A stretch of DNA of 64,000 bases from Phaseolus vulgaris (Eukaryota > Streptophyta > Magnoliopsida > Fabales > Fabaceae), in NCBI RefSeq assembly GCF_000499845.2, contig NC_023753.2, forward strand, positions 18,314,087-18,378,086, given 5' to 3'. The notes beneath the pieces are model-generated. The model was not told the origin of the DNA, searched no databases, and was given only the letters and a program-made list of their open reading frames with translations. The translations under genes and the position numbers were made by a program. Of this stretch, positions 22,407 through 34,946 are shown piece after piece; position 1 is the stretch's first letter; every line of letters starts with the position of its first letter.

Positions 22407-25400
22407 CTATGTGGAGATGATCGACAAACCGACAATCCCACAACAAGTTGCAAACTTGCTTCTCAGTAGCGCCTTAGTCATCATATCAGCACAATTATCA
22501 TTTGTATGAACTTTTGCCAACTCCAGTAACCTAGCTTCCAAAGCATCACGTATCCAATGATACCTAACATCAATATGCTTGGACCTAGAATGGAAAGTTG
22601 AATTCTTACCAAGATGAATGACACTCTGACTATCACAAAATAACAAGTACTTATCTTGAACAAAACTAAGCTCTTGCAGGAATTTCTTCACCCAAAGCAA
22701 CTCCTTGCATGCTTCTGTAATGGCAATGAACTCTGTCTCAGTAGTGGACAATGCAACACACTTCTGCAATCTAGATTGCCATGCCACAGCTCCCATTGCA
22801 AATTTAATCACATAGCCTGAGGTAAACCTTCTAGAATCTATGTCTCAACCATATCAGAATCAGTATAGCCCACAAGGGTAGGCTTATCACCTCCAAAACA
22901 AAGCTTCAAACAAGTAGTACCACGAAGATACCTTAAAATCCATTTCACAGCATTCCAATGCTCTCTACCTGGATTAGACAAAAATCTACTAACAGTACCA
23001 ACAACATGTGCAATATCAGGTCTTGTACACACCATTGCATACATCAAACTACTCACAACAGATGCATAAGGAACCCGTTGCATATCTGATTTTTCAGTTT
23101 CATTAGAAGGACTTTATTTTGCACTCAATTTAAAATGAGTAACAAGAGGAGTGTTTACCGCCTTAGCATTTTCCATCTGGAACCTCTGTAGCACTCTTTT
23201 AACATAGTGCTCCTATGACAACCAAAGCTTCTTCTCTTGCCTATCACGCATGATTCTTATACCAAGAATTTGCTTAGCATCTCACATGTCTTTCATAGCA
23301 AATGACTCACTCAATTGCTTCTTCAACCTGTTGATCATGGAAATATCTTTCCCAACAATAAGCATGTCGTCAACATACAAGAACAGGATAATGAAATCAT
23401 TATTAGCAAACCTTTTAAACAAAGACACAATGATCAGAAGTAGTCTTCTTGTAGCCATGCTCACACATAACAGACTCAAACTTCTTGTACCATTGACGCG
23501 GAGCCTGCTTCAAGCCATATAGACTTTTTCACAGCCTACACACATGATCTTCCTTGCCTTCAACAAGAAAACCATCAGGTTGCTTCATGTAAATCTCTTC
23601 CTCCAAATCACCATGAAGGAAAGCAGTTTTAACATCCATTTGCTCTACCTTTAAATCAAGAGTAGCAGCCAAACTCAGCACAATTCTAATGGATGATAGC
23701 TTTACCACAGGAGAAAAAATCTCATTCAAATCAATTTCTTTTCTCTGTCTAAAACCTTTCACCACCAATCTGGCTTTATACCTTGGAGATGTAGAATTGC
23801 TTTCTTGCTTTACCCTATAAATCCACCTGTTTTCCAGAGCCTTCTTGCCTTATGGAAATTTCACCAAGTCAAAAGTGTGATTATCATACAAAGACTTTAT
23901 TTCATCTTGCATTGCATCCAACCACTTTTTCTTTTCTTCACTCTCTATGGCCTCAAGATCACACTCAAGTTCTCCTTCATCTGTCAAGGTAACATAGTCA
24001 TCAGAAGGATACCTGGTAGATGGTTCCCTCTGCCTATAAGACCTCCGAATTTGAACATGAGGTGGTTCAGGAGCATCACCAAGATCTTCATCTTGTGACA
24101 TCCCATGTTCCTCTTCAACGTCATCAATAGGAACATCAAAATCATCTCCAAGTTGCTGATCATCAACATCATCATGTTGCTCATCATTCTGAACATTATT
24201 CTCAATAGTATTCAGAACACGTAGCGGCATTCAAACTGGATCAAAATTAGACAATTTATTATCTATCTTAGATGTCGTCTTCTCTATCTTGTCAATATCT
24301 TCAATGGTTTGATCTTCAATAAACTTCACATCACGACTTCTAATTGACTTCCTCTCAACAGGATCAAAGAACTTGTAGCCAAATTCATCTAGACCATAAC
24401 CAATAAAGATGCACTGCCTTATCTTCGCATCCAACTTGGATCTCTCATCATTTGGAACATGCACATATGCTTTACAACCGAAGACTCGCAAATGATCATA
24501 CCTGACATTCTTGCCAAACCAAATCTTGTCTGGCACTTCACCATTCAAAGCAACTGCAGGACTCAAATTAATAACATGCATCGCAATGTACAGTGTCTCA
24601 CCCCAAAAATGCTTAGGCAACTTTGCTTCAGAAAGCATACACCTAACTCTTTCGATCAATGTTCTGTTCATCCTTTCTGCTAAACCATTCAGCTGAGGAG
24701 TTTTAGGAGGATTCTTTTCATGTTTAATACCTTATTGCTTGCAATAAACATCAAACAGTCCACAATACTCACCACCATTGTCAGTATGAATGCATTTCAT
24801 CTTCTTGCCTAACTGTCTCTCAACCAAATCATGAAATTCTTTGAATTTCTCTAGAACTTGGTCCTTTGTCTTTAAAGCATAAACCCAAAGCTTCCTGAAC
24901 AATCATCAATAAAGGTAACAAAATAAAGTGCACCTGTAAATGACTTTACCTTCAATGGACCACAAACATCATAATGCACCAATTCAAGCAACTCTGACTT
25001 CTTTGAGGAAGGATGCTTCTTGAAGGATACTCTAGTCTGCTTACCAGCCATGCAATGAGAACATTTCTCCAACTCTGCACTCTTCAATCCCGGAAGCACA
25101 TCCTTTTTAGCTAAATAATTCAGCTCTTTCTCACTGATATGACTAAGCCTTCGGTGCCACAAAGAAGCATCCATATCCATGGCATTCACACTGTCTTTAG
25201 CAACCAATGCTTTTGTCCAATACAATTTACTAATTTTCTTCCTTTGGCTTCCTTTGGCCACAATTAGATTACCTCTGGAGAGTTTCCACTTTCCTGAACC
25301 AAAGTGATTTTCATAATCACTATCATCAAGCATCTGCATAGAGATCAAATTAAAGCGGATATCTAGAGCATGTTTGACTCCTCAGAGCAACAACTGCATT

Positions 25401-26440
25401 CCCATATTGGTTTGCAAGCAAACATCACCAATACCAACTACCTTAGACACACCATCATTACCCATCTTCAACACTCCAAAATCACCAGAAGTGTAAGATA
25501 TGAAGAATTCCTTCCTTGGTGTAACATGCAATGTAGCACCACTGTCAATTATCCATATGCTCTCATCTGATACAAGATTAACAGAATCATGGTCACAGAG
25601 AATAATAAGATCATCATCACAAATAGCAGTAGTAACACGATCATCATTGTCATGATGTTTCTCCTTTTGCTTCCCTTTCTTATCCTTGTTCTCCTTTTTC
25701 CAAATAAAACAATTTCTCTGAATGTGTCCTGTTTTGTGACAAAAATGGCACTCCATATTTTTGTATCTGGACTTGGACTTACTTCTGTTGTTCTGTTTAC
25801 ACCCTTTCGGTTCCTTTTTCTAACTTCTCCCCCTATTTTCAGTGAAAAGTACCTCGGAATGAAATGAAGTACCATGAGCCTTCCTTCTCATCTCCTCATT
25901 AAGAACACTACTCTTAACATTTTCCAAGGAAACAACACCATCAGGAGATGAGTTTGTAATTGAAACCCGAAATGTTTCCCAAGAGTCTAGTAGAGTATTC
26001 AGTAGCCATAGTCCCAACACTTCATCATCAAATTTAATGCCCATTTGAGACAATTGATCTTGGAGCCCCTGAAAATCATTAAAGTGATCTAAAATAGAAA
26101 TCCCCTCCTTGTACCTCAAATTCATCAAAGAATTCAACAAATATAATTTATTGTTTCCTGTACTAGAAGCATACAAAGTCTCAATCTTCTTCCACAGGGA
26201 TTTTGTGTCTTTCTCATTAGCAATGTGATTATAAACATTATCTTCAACATACTGACGAATAAAACCACAAACCTACTGATGCTCAAACTTCCATTCTTCA
26301 TCAGTTTTGTCTTTTGGCTTTTTAGTAACAAACAGAGGAAGATGCAATTTCTTCACAAATAATAGATCCTTCATTTTTCCCTTCCATAAGTGATAGTTAG
26401 TGTCGTTCAAATAAACCATCTTATTTGTATTTTCCTCCAT
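22407..26440 (-). pseudogene. Gag-pol of second copia element (multiply broken)
   Basis: From the ATG at 26438-26440: gag (NDTNYHLWKGKMKDLL, NLRYKEGISILDHFN), a zinc knuckle CHFCHKTGHIQRNC (25756), protease IDSGATLHVT, GAG-pre-integrase (LWHRRLSHIS, CSHCMAGKQ), integrase core with D (FIDDCSG), D (HTDNGGEY near 24784) and E (NGLAERMNR), integrase C-terminus (LRVFGCKAYVHVP), acidic linker, RT (VEQMDVKTAFLHGDLEEEIY, YVDDMLIVGKD near 23370) and RNase H (ALSTTETEFIA, FCDSQSVIHL). Single stops interrupt gag near 26275, 25820 and 25382; frameshifts lie near 24900 and between the RT blocks. All domains are present in order, so this was once a full element. Confidence 0.9.
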
Positions 26441-26472
26441 CCTTCAAGCAGTCAAATAGGCCCAACCAAGGA

Positions 26473-26484
26473 GCTCTGATACCA
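26473..26484 (-). other. Primer binding site, initiator tRNA-Met
   Basis: The minus strand reads TGGTATCAGAGC, the standard plant tRNA-iMet primer site, three bases from the LTR end CCCATCA at 26488. Confidence 0.92.
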
Positions 26485-26487
26485 CTC

Positions 26488-26880
26488 TGATGGGAAATTC
26501 AACACAATAACAATAATATCTCAACAAAAGCAATAAGCAACGGATAACAATTTCCCCAACTTGCAAGAATTTGTGAGGAGTAATAACAAATAATGGCAGC
26601 AACATAAAACACACTTCAAGAAGACACAAGAATTTTAATGTGAAAAACCTTCTCAATGTGAGAAGTAAAAACCACGGCCACAAGCCAGTCAATCAAGGTT
26701 CTACTATGATCAGAATTATGGTTACAAGAGAGTCTCAAATCACATGTGTTGAAGTGTGTTTTGTGTTGCTGCCATTATTTTCTATTGCTCCTCACAGACT
26801 CTTGCAAGTTGGGGAAATTATTATTCGCTGCTTATTGCTCTTGTTGAGTTAGTATTTTTATTGTGTTGAATTTCCCAACA
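26488..26880 (-). repeat. 5' LTR of second copia element, truncated and ending in an inverted copy
   Basis: Bases 26488 to about 26740 match the first ~250 bp of the intact LTR (21611 onward). Bases ~26743-26880 match the reverse complement of the first ~135 bp of the same LTR. The outer end is CCCAACA followed by the target duplication AGTGT. The LTR is thus a partial hairpin instead of a 780-bp copy, with U3 lost. Confidence 0.85.
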
Positions 26881-27063
26881 AGTGTATCAATGTATAATAT
26901 ACGTGGTAAAAATAAGGTGATAGTTTGGTATAATTGTTGATAGATAGGCATAACATATGAAGTAGCAAATTATATAGAGCATATCTTTCTAATATGATTG
27001 TATCTAAATAGTAGGCATGTGTTGAAGAAATATACAGAAATATCCTTTCCATAATATTTGACA
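26881..27063 (+). repeat. 3' LTR of small copia element, second part
   Basis: Begins with the duplicated AGTGT, continues as in the 5' LTR (TATCAAT..ATAATATA, GTTGATAGATAGGCATAACATATG) and ends ATAATATTTGACA. CATGT follows as target flank. Confidence 0.78.
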
Positions 27064-27382
27064 CATGTGTCTACCACTCCACTTATTCACTACCCAAGCC
27101 CTATGCTTCCTCTTCCTCTTTCATACCCCAACCATTTTTCCTCTCTCACTCACCAATCCTACGGTGCACCATCTTCATTTTCAATTTTGCCAAAATCGTG
27201 TTACAATACCCCATTATGTTATCTCTCTCACTCACCAACCACTCCATGCCTTTGTCAAATGAAATTCTATAGTGCACTATCTTCTTTTCAAGGTTTGCTA
27301 AACTGGTGTTACAATGCAGTGTAAAGTGTTTTCCTTTCTTTGAAATGTACAACAATTTCCAATCTTTGAATCCCTACTTTCT
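27064..27382. other. Noncoding stretch with imperfect ~107-bp repetition
   Basis: A segment with GTGCACCATCTTC and GTGTTACAAT near 27165-27215 recurs near 27272-27320 in weaker form. No coding signal seen. Confidence 0.5.
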
Positions 27383-27645
27383 AGGCTCTATGCACCCTCT
27401 ACTATCATCGTTTGCCAAACAAATGCATTGCATTTGGTATTTAGGTTGTTTTTTTACTTCATCCACCAAAAGTGGCAAGATCTGGACCTTTTGGAAGAAA
27501 ATCAATGATATCTAAACTCTATGTGCCCTGTATTATCATCTCTTGCCAAATAGATGCATTGTATTTGGTATTTAGGTTATTGTTTGACTTCAGCCACCAA
27601 AAGAGGCAAGATCTGGACCTTTTGGAAGAGAATCGATAATATCTA
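27383..27645 (+). repeat. Tandem duplication, ~132-bp unit, two copies
   Basis: The unit CTCTATG..CCCT..TATCATC..TTGCCAAA..GATGCATTG...GGCAAGATCTGGACC...ATATCTAAA occurs at about 27385-27513 and 27518-27645, with a modest number of mismatches. It is noncoding. Confidence 0.85.
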
Positions 27646-27769
27646 AACCTCACATCCATTCTGATTTGAAATTTCAAATTTTAACTTTAAAAAAACATGT
27701 TTTCTCGTAGTGTGATGTTTATGGCTTGAAGTGCGATTTAAGATTCATCTATACGATTTAAATTGTGTC

Positions 27770-27895
27770 CATTGGTATTCTTTATTATCTTTTTTATGGC
27801 TTAAAATTAATCTATTTTTGGCAAGTATTAAATTTAAACATTTTAACACATTATTTTCCTTTTAATGTGTTAAAGTTTATTTTTTCAATGATTAG
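27770..27895 (+). repeat. Imperfect direct repeat flanking the RPA1-like pseudogene (left)
   Basis: ATTGGTATT..TTATGGCTTAAAA.TAATCTATTTT...TTAAACAT...TTAAAGTTT recurs at about 30157-30290 in the same orientation. The RPA1-like remnants lie between the two copies. Confidence 0.65.
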
Positions 27896-28266
27896 GGTTT
27901 CAAAACCTTTTTACATTATGAAATTTTTTAGTATTTATATGTCTTCACTAATGTATTCACTCATTCTAATATTTTCTTCAAATTTGGCTACTGACGTATT
28001 GTGACTGAAATATTTATATATTGTAAATGTAAAAGCAAATTCACTCCATAAACGAAGTCACTCCGAAAAAAGAGAAAAATGGAATGGCATCACGAGGGTA
28101 TACGATGTTGATTTGAGGCAAATTTCACTAAACAAAAGTTGTTATTTTTAATGGAGTTGGTTCTACAAGACAAAGAGGTAACATGTTTATTTACTTAACA
28201 TTTGTATTGTGAGGTTCATTGTAATTTTTGTACTCAAAACATGTATTTGTTCTTTGTTTTCTTCCA

Positions 28267-29925
28267 AGGAGTTTGCTTATAGTAGTGTTTATTCTATCCA
28301 ATCTTTCAATGTTGTCTCAAATGGTGGGTGTTATAGAAAAACACACCACCTTTATAAAATTAACTTCCAATTTGGAACAAAGGTAACTTTACTTTATAGT
28401 AATAACCTAGTACCAAAAATAAACTCACAATATATATCTCTTTCTATAATTTTTTTCTCTTGGTTTTCTACTTAGTTGGTAAGTTGCAAATTAAAGTTAA
28501 TTACATTTTTCCAATTTAATAAAAGTTTATTTTTGCATATATCTTGGGAGTATTCACATGCGTTGGAAAAGAGAGTTAGAAAAAAACAAAGTTGAGTTTA
28601 ATTTGCATAAATGTTGATGGGTAATATATTCATTCTGTTTAATTTAAAGATTTCAAATAATATTGCCTTTTTGAATACGAATAGCTAATGTTAGTTTTTC
28701 CCAATAATTTTTGGATTGGATGCATTATTTCTGGGAACTATGTTGATGAACTAAATGCCTTTCTTGCATCTAGTGAAATTCAAAATGCGGTTATAAGTAT
28801 ACAGTTTGCCAAGGTAAAGATTTTTCAAGGTATATTGTTGTGTATAAATTGTTTTATTCTTTTTTCGATAATGTATAAAGGTTTATTATTTTATTGTTTT
28901 CGGTTATATTATTCTCTTTTTGTATTTAAATAAGGTGTATGTTCAAAATTGCATTGATTGTACAAAGATACTTTACATTATTATTATGAAAAGGCAACAC
29001 AATTCAAAAAAAAAATGTAACTTTATAGTTGAAATCATGTTTATTAAAGTAAAATTGTTTGTAAATATACATTTGTAATTTAGTCTAATGTAATGTTTAT
29101 ATAGTATAGGATATGTGAATGTAATGACTCACCATCCAAGGATTAAGCCATTTGTTCAAATGTTCTAAATAGAGCATTGAAGATGAGTTCCTTCAACTCA
29201 CACTTAGAAATACAATACAATGACTAAAAGGCTACAAAGAGGTAGTAATATATAACACTATTATGATTTAGCCATGACTTTGCTAATTGTTCTATATTGT
29301 TACATGTAACCACTTTTGTAGTTTTGTGTACCATTAAACTTATTGTTGATGATGGTGATTGGTGGTATACTACTTGCATCTATAATAAAACAATATGTCC
29401 AGACTCAAAAATGTTTTTTTATTTTTTGTGAAAATACAAGTAACATATCAACAAAGTTATGCCTAGGTACTCCTCTTGTATTTTAAATCTTTTTTTTTAT
29501 TTGTATTAGTCTATTGTTTTGCCATGATGTTCTTATGTAATAAACATATGTGTGATCAAAGTTTGTGTAATGGATTAAATAGATTCAACCACTTTTGTCA
29601 TTTTTGACAAGGACTCAACCACACTTCTTAAGAGATCATAAGTAGAGATATTTGAATCTCATGATAAGATTAGGTGTAAAAACTTTTGACATGTATTTCA
29701 TTTCTTCATTACATATTTCAATTTCAATGACTGAAAATGTGATTATGCGTTTAGAACACTCTGGTCATATTTTAAAGGAGTTTACTCTTTTGATGGATAA
29801 GACTCTTTTGTTCAAAGTTGAGGGTAAAAATGACCAAAGTTTCATATTTGATCAATCTTTTAAAATTAAAAAAAAAAATTGTATTGATGATAATATTATT
29901 CAAAAGTTCAATGATGGGTATTAAG
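28267..29925 (+). pseudogene. RPA1-like gene remnant (replication protein A large subunit family)
   Basis: Exon-sized blocks match, in order, exons of the other RPA1-like locus at 59648-62178. They are 28267-28381 (SIQSFNVVSN, HLYKINFQFGTK, then a GTAACT donor), about 28690-28815 (SGNYVDELNAFLASS, QFAKVKIFQ), 28937-28995 (VYVQNCIDCTKILY), 29155-29225 (frameshifted NTIQ/GYKE segment with a GTAGTA donor) and 29650-29925 (ESHDK, FTLLMDKTLLFKVEG, DQSFIFDQSFKIKK, CIDDNIIQKFNDG). The family binds single-stranded DNA through OB folds. The N-terminal exon, the zinc-finger exon and the last exons were not found, and frames are broken, so it is a decayed copy. Confidence 0.78.
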
Positions 29926-32052
29926 TCAATGTTAAGTAGTTCATTCCTTTTTATATCTTTTAAAAATTTACATTGACTTTTTTTATGAAAAACAATTATT
30001 TTTTAATTATGTTTTTTTAAGGAGGCATGAAAATGGACAATTTTCCACTAAAGCATCATGCCAATGATCGTTGCTATGTTTTCGTTATAGAGGTGTATTT
30101 CATATCTTTTTATAGGACTTAAAGTTGTGTCTAATGTGGGAAAAAGAAATTTTTAAATTGGTATTTTTTTATCTTCTTTTTATGGCTTAAAACTAATCTA
30201 TTTTGGACAAATTAGTGAACTTTAAACATATTAATACAAAGTATTTTTTCCTTTAATGAGTTAAAGTTTGCTTTTTTTAACGATTTAACAATATTAGCAT
30301 ATTTCATTTAATCATATTTAGATTTAAATGTAACAATTTTATAAATTAGTTAGTTATATTTCACTTATATATATATATTTAACTATTTATAAATTAAAAA
30401 AATTAGCAATTCATTTTTTCCTTTTTTAACTCATTTATATATTTACATACTTATCATATTTATATATTTATCATATTTATGTCTATTTATATTTATATAT
30501 TTATATTTTTTATTATTTGTAATATATTTACATATTTATTAGAATTATTGTATTTACCATTTATTATATTTATATATTAATTAACTATATCTATATATAT
30601 TCATTGAATTTTGTATTTTCACTTTTATTAGATCTTCAATTTGACAATTTTAAAATTACATTGTTTTAACATTATTTTGAAAAAAAAATTATTCAATTGA
30701 TTGTTTTATCTCTTGAAAAGTCTTTCCAAAGAGTAAATGGTGTGTCATTTACAAAGTGTTCAAAATGTTTCAAATCATATGTACACTTTCTTTTTTTCTC
30801 TTATTATTCATTTGTAGAGTTACAATTTTAGACAATTTTAGTTCTTCTTGTACTCTAATTCCTCTTTCTTTCGCTTGAAAGAAACCAAAATGGACAACAC
30901 TTAAAATATTTTTTCACAAGAGACTAACACTTTTTTTGGATGAGATTATTGCACTACATAAGAAAATTTGGAGGCTGAGAAAGGTTAGTTACTATAGCAA
31001 TTTTGTAAAGAGGATTTGAGCTTATTTGCATAAAAAAAATGGGAGAGGGAGGGAGGAAACACCTCTTCTGAAGTGTAGCGACTTGCATGAAAAAGTTGGT
31101 CATTGATGTTTAATTACCTCTATGCCCTGCATGAGAATATTGGTTTCAACGTGGATGTGGTTTGCATGAATATGAAGGTTGGAATTCCATAAAAGTGATT
31201 TGCATGTACTCATAACTGATTAAGAAAATGTTGCTTAACTGGTTACAATAAAGACCATATAATTGATTATGGCTTGAAAAATATTAAAAAATGCAAATGC
31301 ATGGGCTAAGAAAAGTGAGCATTGCTGGGTTGATACTGTGACCATTGTTGGATGTGCCTTTGGATTTGAATATATTTATTTGTATATTACATGGGATAGG
31401 TGTACGTACTGATTGTGTAAAACGAAGGAGTTATAATCAATAAGGTTTGACTTCATAATCAATCATAATCGATTTGGTGGTTGTACGTAATCGATTAAAC
31501 ATGTATTTATAATCAATTATGATTATGTAGTTAACCACTTGTATCAAAATATTTAATTGTGAAATATTTTCTTTAATTACAATTTTGAAGCAATAAAAAA
31601 ATACCAACTTTTATTTATAAACATTCTTCTTAATTTAATTAAAATCTTTTAAAAAAAATTAGATATGGAATTTTTGTAAATCAATTAACAATGTCATTCT
31701 ATCTTTCACATCATAATATTGGTTGTAATTCCTTTTTTCTTAATTACAATTTTTAAACACAAATATATAAATATATGTTTCAACCTTCATATATAAACAT
31801 TCATCTTTGTTTTAATTAAACTCTTTCACAATTTCAAGATATGAGTATTTCAATAAATTAATAAATTATACAATTATTATTTGTAGAATAAAGTCACATC
31901 AATCATAGTATCTACAATCTTTTCTCTCAAATTCATTGACTCTCAACTCACTTTCTTACATCCAAACAACATAATCTTTCATTTTTCTCTCCTCTTTTCC
32001 TTCCATTTCCTTTCCCAACCTTATCCAAACAAAAACTAAGGGGGTTCAAAAA
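29926..32052. other. AT-rich intergenic DNA with one half of a direct repeat
   Basis: It holds the right copy of the ~125-bp direct repeat (30157-30290), long runs of TTTATATTTAT between 30300 and 30620, and several AATCGATTA-like motifs near 31430-31500. I find no gene or complete element. Confidence 0.6.
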
Positions 32053-33131
32053 TGTTAGAATTAGTAGCCTAAACAAGATGGGGGGGGGATGAATTGTTTT
32101 GACAAGATTTTCGCAAAGTTTGGAAGTAGAATGAAAAGCAAACAATCGGTTGTTTGAAACAGTTTATAAGAGAAAAGATAGAGAGAATCACACAAGAGGT
32201 TTATACTTGTTCACTCTTAACCAAGAGCTACATCTAGTTCTCAGCTATCCACTGAGAATTCACTATGTAATCAAACCTAGATTACAAAACACACACCAAG
32301 AGTGATGATCTTGAACCCCTCAAGAACACACATCACTCATTGGAAACACCACAGTTTCCATAAACACTTTTCTGAAACTGCCTTACATAAGAAGACACAG
32401 AAATACAATGTTCAAGGAGAAGAGAATAGAATTCACCGATATATTACAAAGCTATAGTTCAAAAGTATACAAAACTCAATCCTATTCCACACACTTGAGA
32501 TTATCCAAAGCTCTTGAATTCTTGAAAAACGTTTTTGGCAATCTCTCTCTTTTAGAGTCTTGAAAAAAATGTCAAACAACCATTATATAATCAATCAAGT
32601 GGTCAAAGCTATTAAATCAAAAACCAGAAGTAGTTGGAAGCATTTAAAACAGTTTAAAAGACTTCACAAAATTCTGTTATGCAAACAACAGGTTATTTTC
32701 ATAAACAGTCGATTGAAATAAATTTCCTGTTAAGGTTTTCATAAAAACAACAAGTTGTTTTATCGAAATAACCGATTGTTTCTATTTGACAACAAAGACA
32801 AAATCAAGCAAAGCTTTTCCAAATCATTTTGAAAACCACTAAGTGTCAAACAACAAGTTTTTTTGAAAATTCAATAGGTTGAAAACTTTTCTTAGCCTCA
32901 AACCCTTAAGTAACAGCTTTTTCAACTAGTTGATTTGAAAAACAACTGAATAAAAATTTCTCCGCTTTTAAGAAAACAATTCTTTCAAAAGAGATAAAGA
33001 TTCAAATGAGCTTGGATCATTTCAAGGAGTGAATTAACAAGTTAAAATCTACTAGACAACACACACACCCAGCAACAAGGTTTTCAAGCTTTCTACACAT
33101 ATTTGGAGACATCAAAGCATCTTGTTCAACA
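32053..33131 (-). repeat. Solo LTR, family B (Sirevirus-like)
   Basis: A ~1079-bp block from TGTTAGAATTAG to CTTGTTCAACA on the plus strand with family-B features: a 9-base G run followed by ATGAATTG near one end, AACAATCGGTTGTTT motifs, 'GAGCTACATC' and 'GAACCCCTCAAGAAC' segments, and a TATA-like TTATATAATGG on the minus strand. No primer site, polypurine tract or coding sequence adjoins it. I cannot see a matching target duplication. Confidence 0.75.
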
Positions 33132-33840
33132 CAATATTCATTTAAAGGACGAAGTATGAAATTTGTTTTAAATTTTACCGCATGATGTCTAATATAATTA
33201 TATATTTTATGTTCCATTTCATTGTTTTTGTTCTTTGTAACAATCTTTCTTTTCTTTTAAATGTGAACACAATTTTTTTTTTATTTTTTTGAAATTTAGA
33301 AGTCATTATGTATTACATATCTATATATCAAGTTCTTAATGCTTTTTATATTGATATCTATGTGTTATTTTTTTTGACTTTTTTATTTTTTAATGTTAGT
33401 TTAGAATTTTTTATTTCTTTCATTTGGTTAACCTATAACATTTTTGCAAATAAAATATTTTTCTTTTTTGTCTTTATATTTTTTTTATAATGTTTTCCTT
33501 TTTTTAGTCACTTATCTTCTCTTTAAATGTCATTTGGAATGTTTGTTATAATGTCTCATGTTTTATTTTGTTGATTTCTTTCATTTTGTTGTTTTGTATT
33601 TTTTTTTTCTTTTTGACAATGTAGTTTTCTTTTAAAATGTGAATACAATTTTTTTTTGTATTTTTTCATTTAGAAGTCATTTTTCATGACATATGATAGC
33701 CTGAAACCTCCATGAATTGGCTTGGTTCTTGAATTATAGAATGGATTGACAGAAACAATGAAGTATGAAGGTCAAGGTGGAGTTGCAAAGAACTTTTGGA
33801 TCCTTGGAGTGTTATAAGGAGTGTGGATAGTGATAGGTTA
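33132..33840. other. T-rich intergenic DNA with imperfect duplication
   Basis: A ~55-bp block (TTCTTTTAAA.TGTGAA.ACAATTTTTTTT...TTAGAAGTCAT) near 33251-33305 recurs near 33626-33680. No gene seen. Confidence 0.55.
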
Positions 33841-34931
33841 TGTTAGAATATATGGCTTTAAACGAGAGGTGGGGTGGGGGGGGTGAATTGTTTAAAGGGG
33901 ATTTTTGAAAACTTTTTAAGCTAGAATGAAATTCTTTGCAAGGAACCACATTAGGAATTCAGTTAGCCAAGAAACAAAGCACAAAACAGCAAAGCACCAG
34001 AAAAACAATCAGTCGTTTCTTCGAAACAATCGGTTGTTTATACCAGCAAATCAACAACAACTGAATTTAAATGAGTTTAAGGGAAGAAAGAGATACATAA
34101 ACAGTTTATACTAGTTCAATCTTAAACCAAAAGCTACATCCAGTCCCCAGAATCCACTGGGCAATCCACTACACAATCAAATACAGATTACACACAAAAC
34201 CACCAAAGAAGTGACCTTGAACCCCTCAAGAAACACACTTCCTTTGGCTCAGTACACACCAAGAATGTTGATCTTGACACAACACTCCTTGGCTTACAAC
34301 ACCAAAATTTACAAAGTATTCAGAATGAATTACACTTGTTACAGAATGAACTGAAATCAATACAGATGTAATCCTATTCCACTCTCTCTTCAGAAAACCA
34401 AAGCTGAATTGTTAATATTCAAATCTTGAAAGCAATCTCTGAAAAACTCTAATATGTTTTTCTCTTTCCTTGTTTGTTATAAAACATAAACAAACTATTT
34501 ATAGCTTTCAAAGATTGGTCAAAGCATTTAAAACAGGAGCGCATTCAGTTTGAAAATCATTTAAAGCACACTCAACTAACAAAACAGATTCTGTTAGGAT
34601 TTTCAAACAAACAATCGATTGAAACCACGAAACAATCGATTGTCTTGGTTTGACAGCAAGTCAACCAACCAAAACAGTTTTCAACTTTTTTAAAAACACC
34701 TAAGAGTAAAACAATCGGTTATTTCGACAATACAACAGGTTGTTTTTCACTTAGTTTGAAAAACACTTTAAACTTAAAAGATTTGAAAACACTTTAGCTT
34801 TAGATTCAACAAAGAGTGGATTACACAGATAAACTACCCAGATCCTACTCTAAACACAACAGCAACTTCAGCCTTCCATCAAACACTAGAATTTGGATTC
34901 TTCAAAGCTTTTGATCACACTTGATTCAACA
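33841..34931 (-). repeat. Family-B LTR (outer, 3' LTR)
   Basis: Runs TGTTAGAATATATGG to TTGATTCAACA and abuts a polypurine tract at 34932. It carries a G run plus TGAATTG, paired AACAATCGGTTGTTT motifs and a TATA box CTATAAATAG (minus, 34495-34504). Confidence 0.85.
34495..34504 (-). promoter_or_regulatory. TATA box in family-B LTR
   Basis: CTATAAATAG on the minus strand; the same TATAAATAG occurs in the plus-strand solo LTR at 55189-55197. Confidence 0.65.
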
Positions 34932-34946
34932 ATCTCCCTCTATTTG
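34932..34946 (-). other. Polypurine tract of family-B element
   Basis: The minus strand reads AAATAGAGGGAGATT directly before the LTR start TGTTGAATCAAG. It is followed by ~115 bp of noncoding sequence and then another LTR. Confidence 0.8.

Larger units (their letters stand above)
21611..26880 (-). mobile_element. Ty1/copia element inserted in the small copia's 3' LTR
   Basis: The minus-strand order is rearranged LTR (26488-26880), primer site, gag-pol (26440-22407), polypurine tract, and intact LTR (21611-22390). A perfect target duplication AGTGT (21606-21610 and 26881-26885) flanks it. Integrase precedes RT, so it is Ty1/copia, of a lineage different from family A (shorter LTR, a single knuckle in gag). 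Confidence 0.9.
19592..27063 (+). mobile_element. Small internally deleted Ty1/copia element, interrupted by a second one
   Basis: Two ~200-bp LTRs (19592-19791, and 21575-21610 plus 26881-27063) bracket a decayed RT/RNase H region. Gag, protease and integrase are absent; coding similarity starts just after the left LTR. Flanks CATGC (19587-19591) and CATGT (27064-27068) are a near-perfect 5-bp target duplication. The 3' LTR was split by the element at 21611-26880. Confidence 0.78.
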
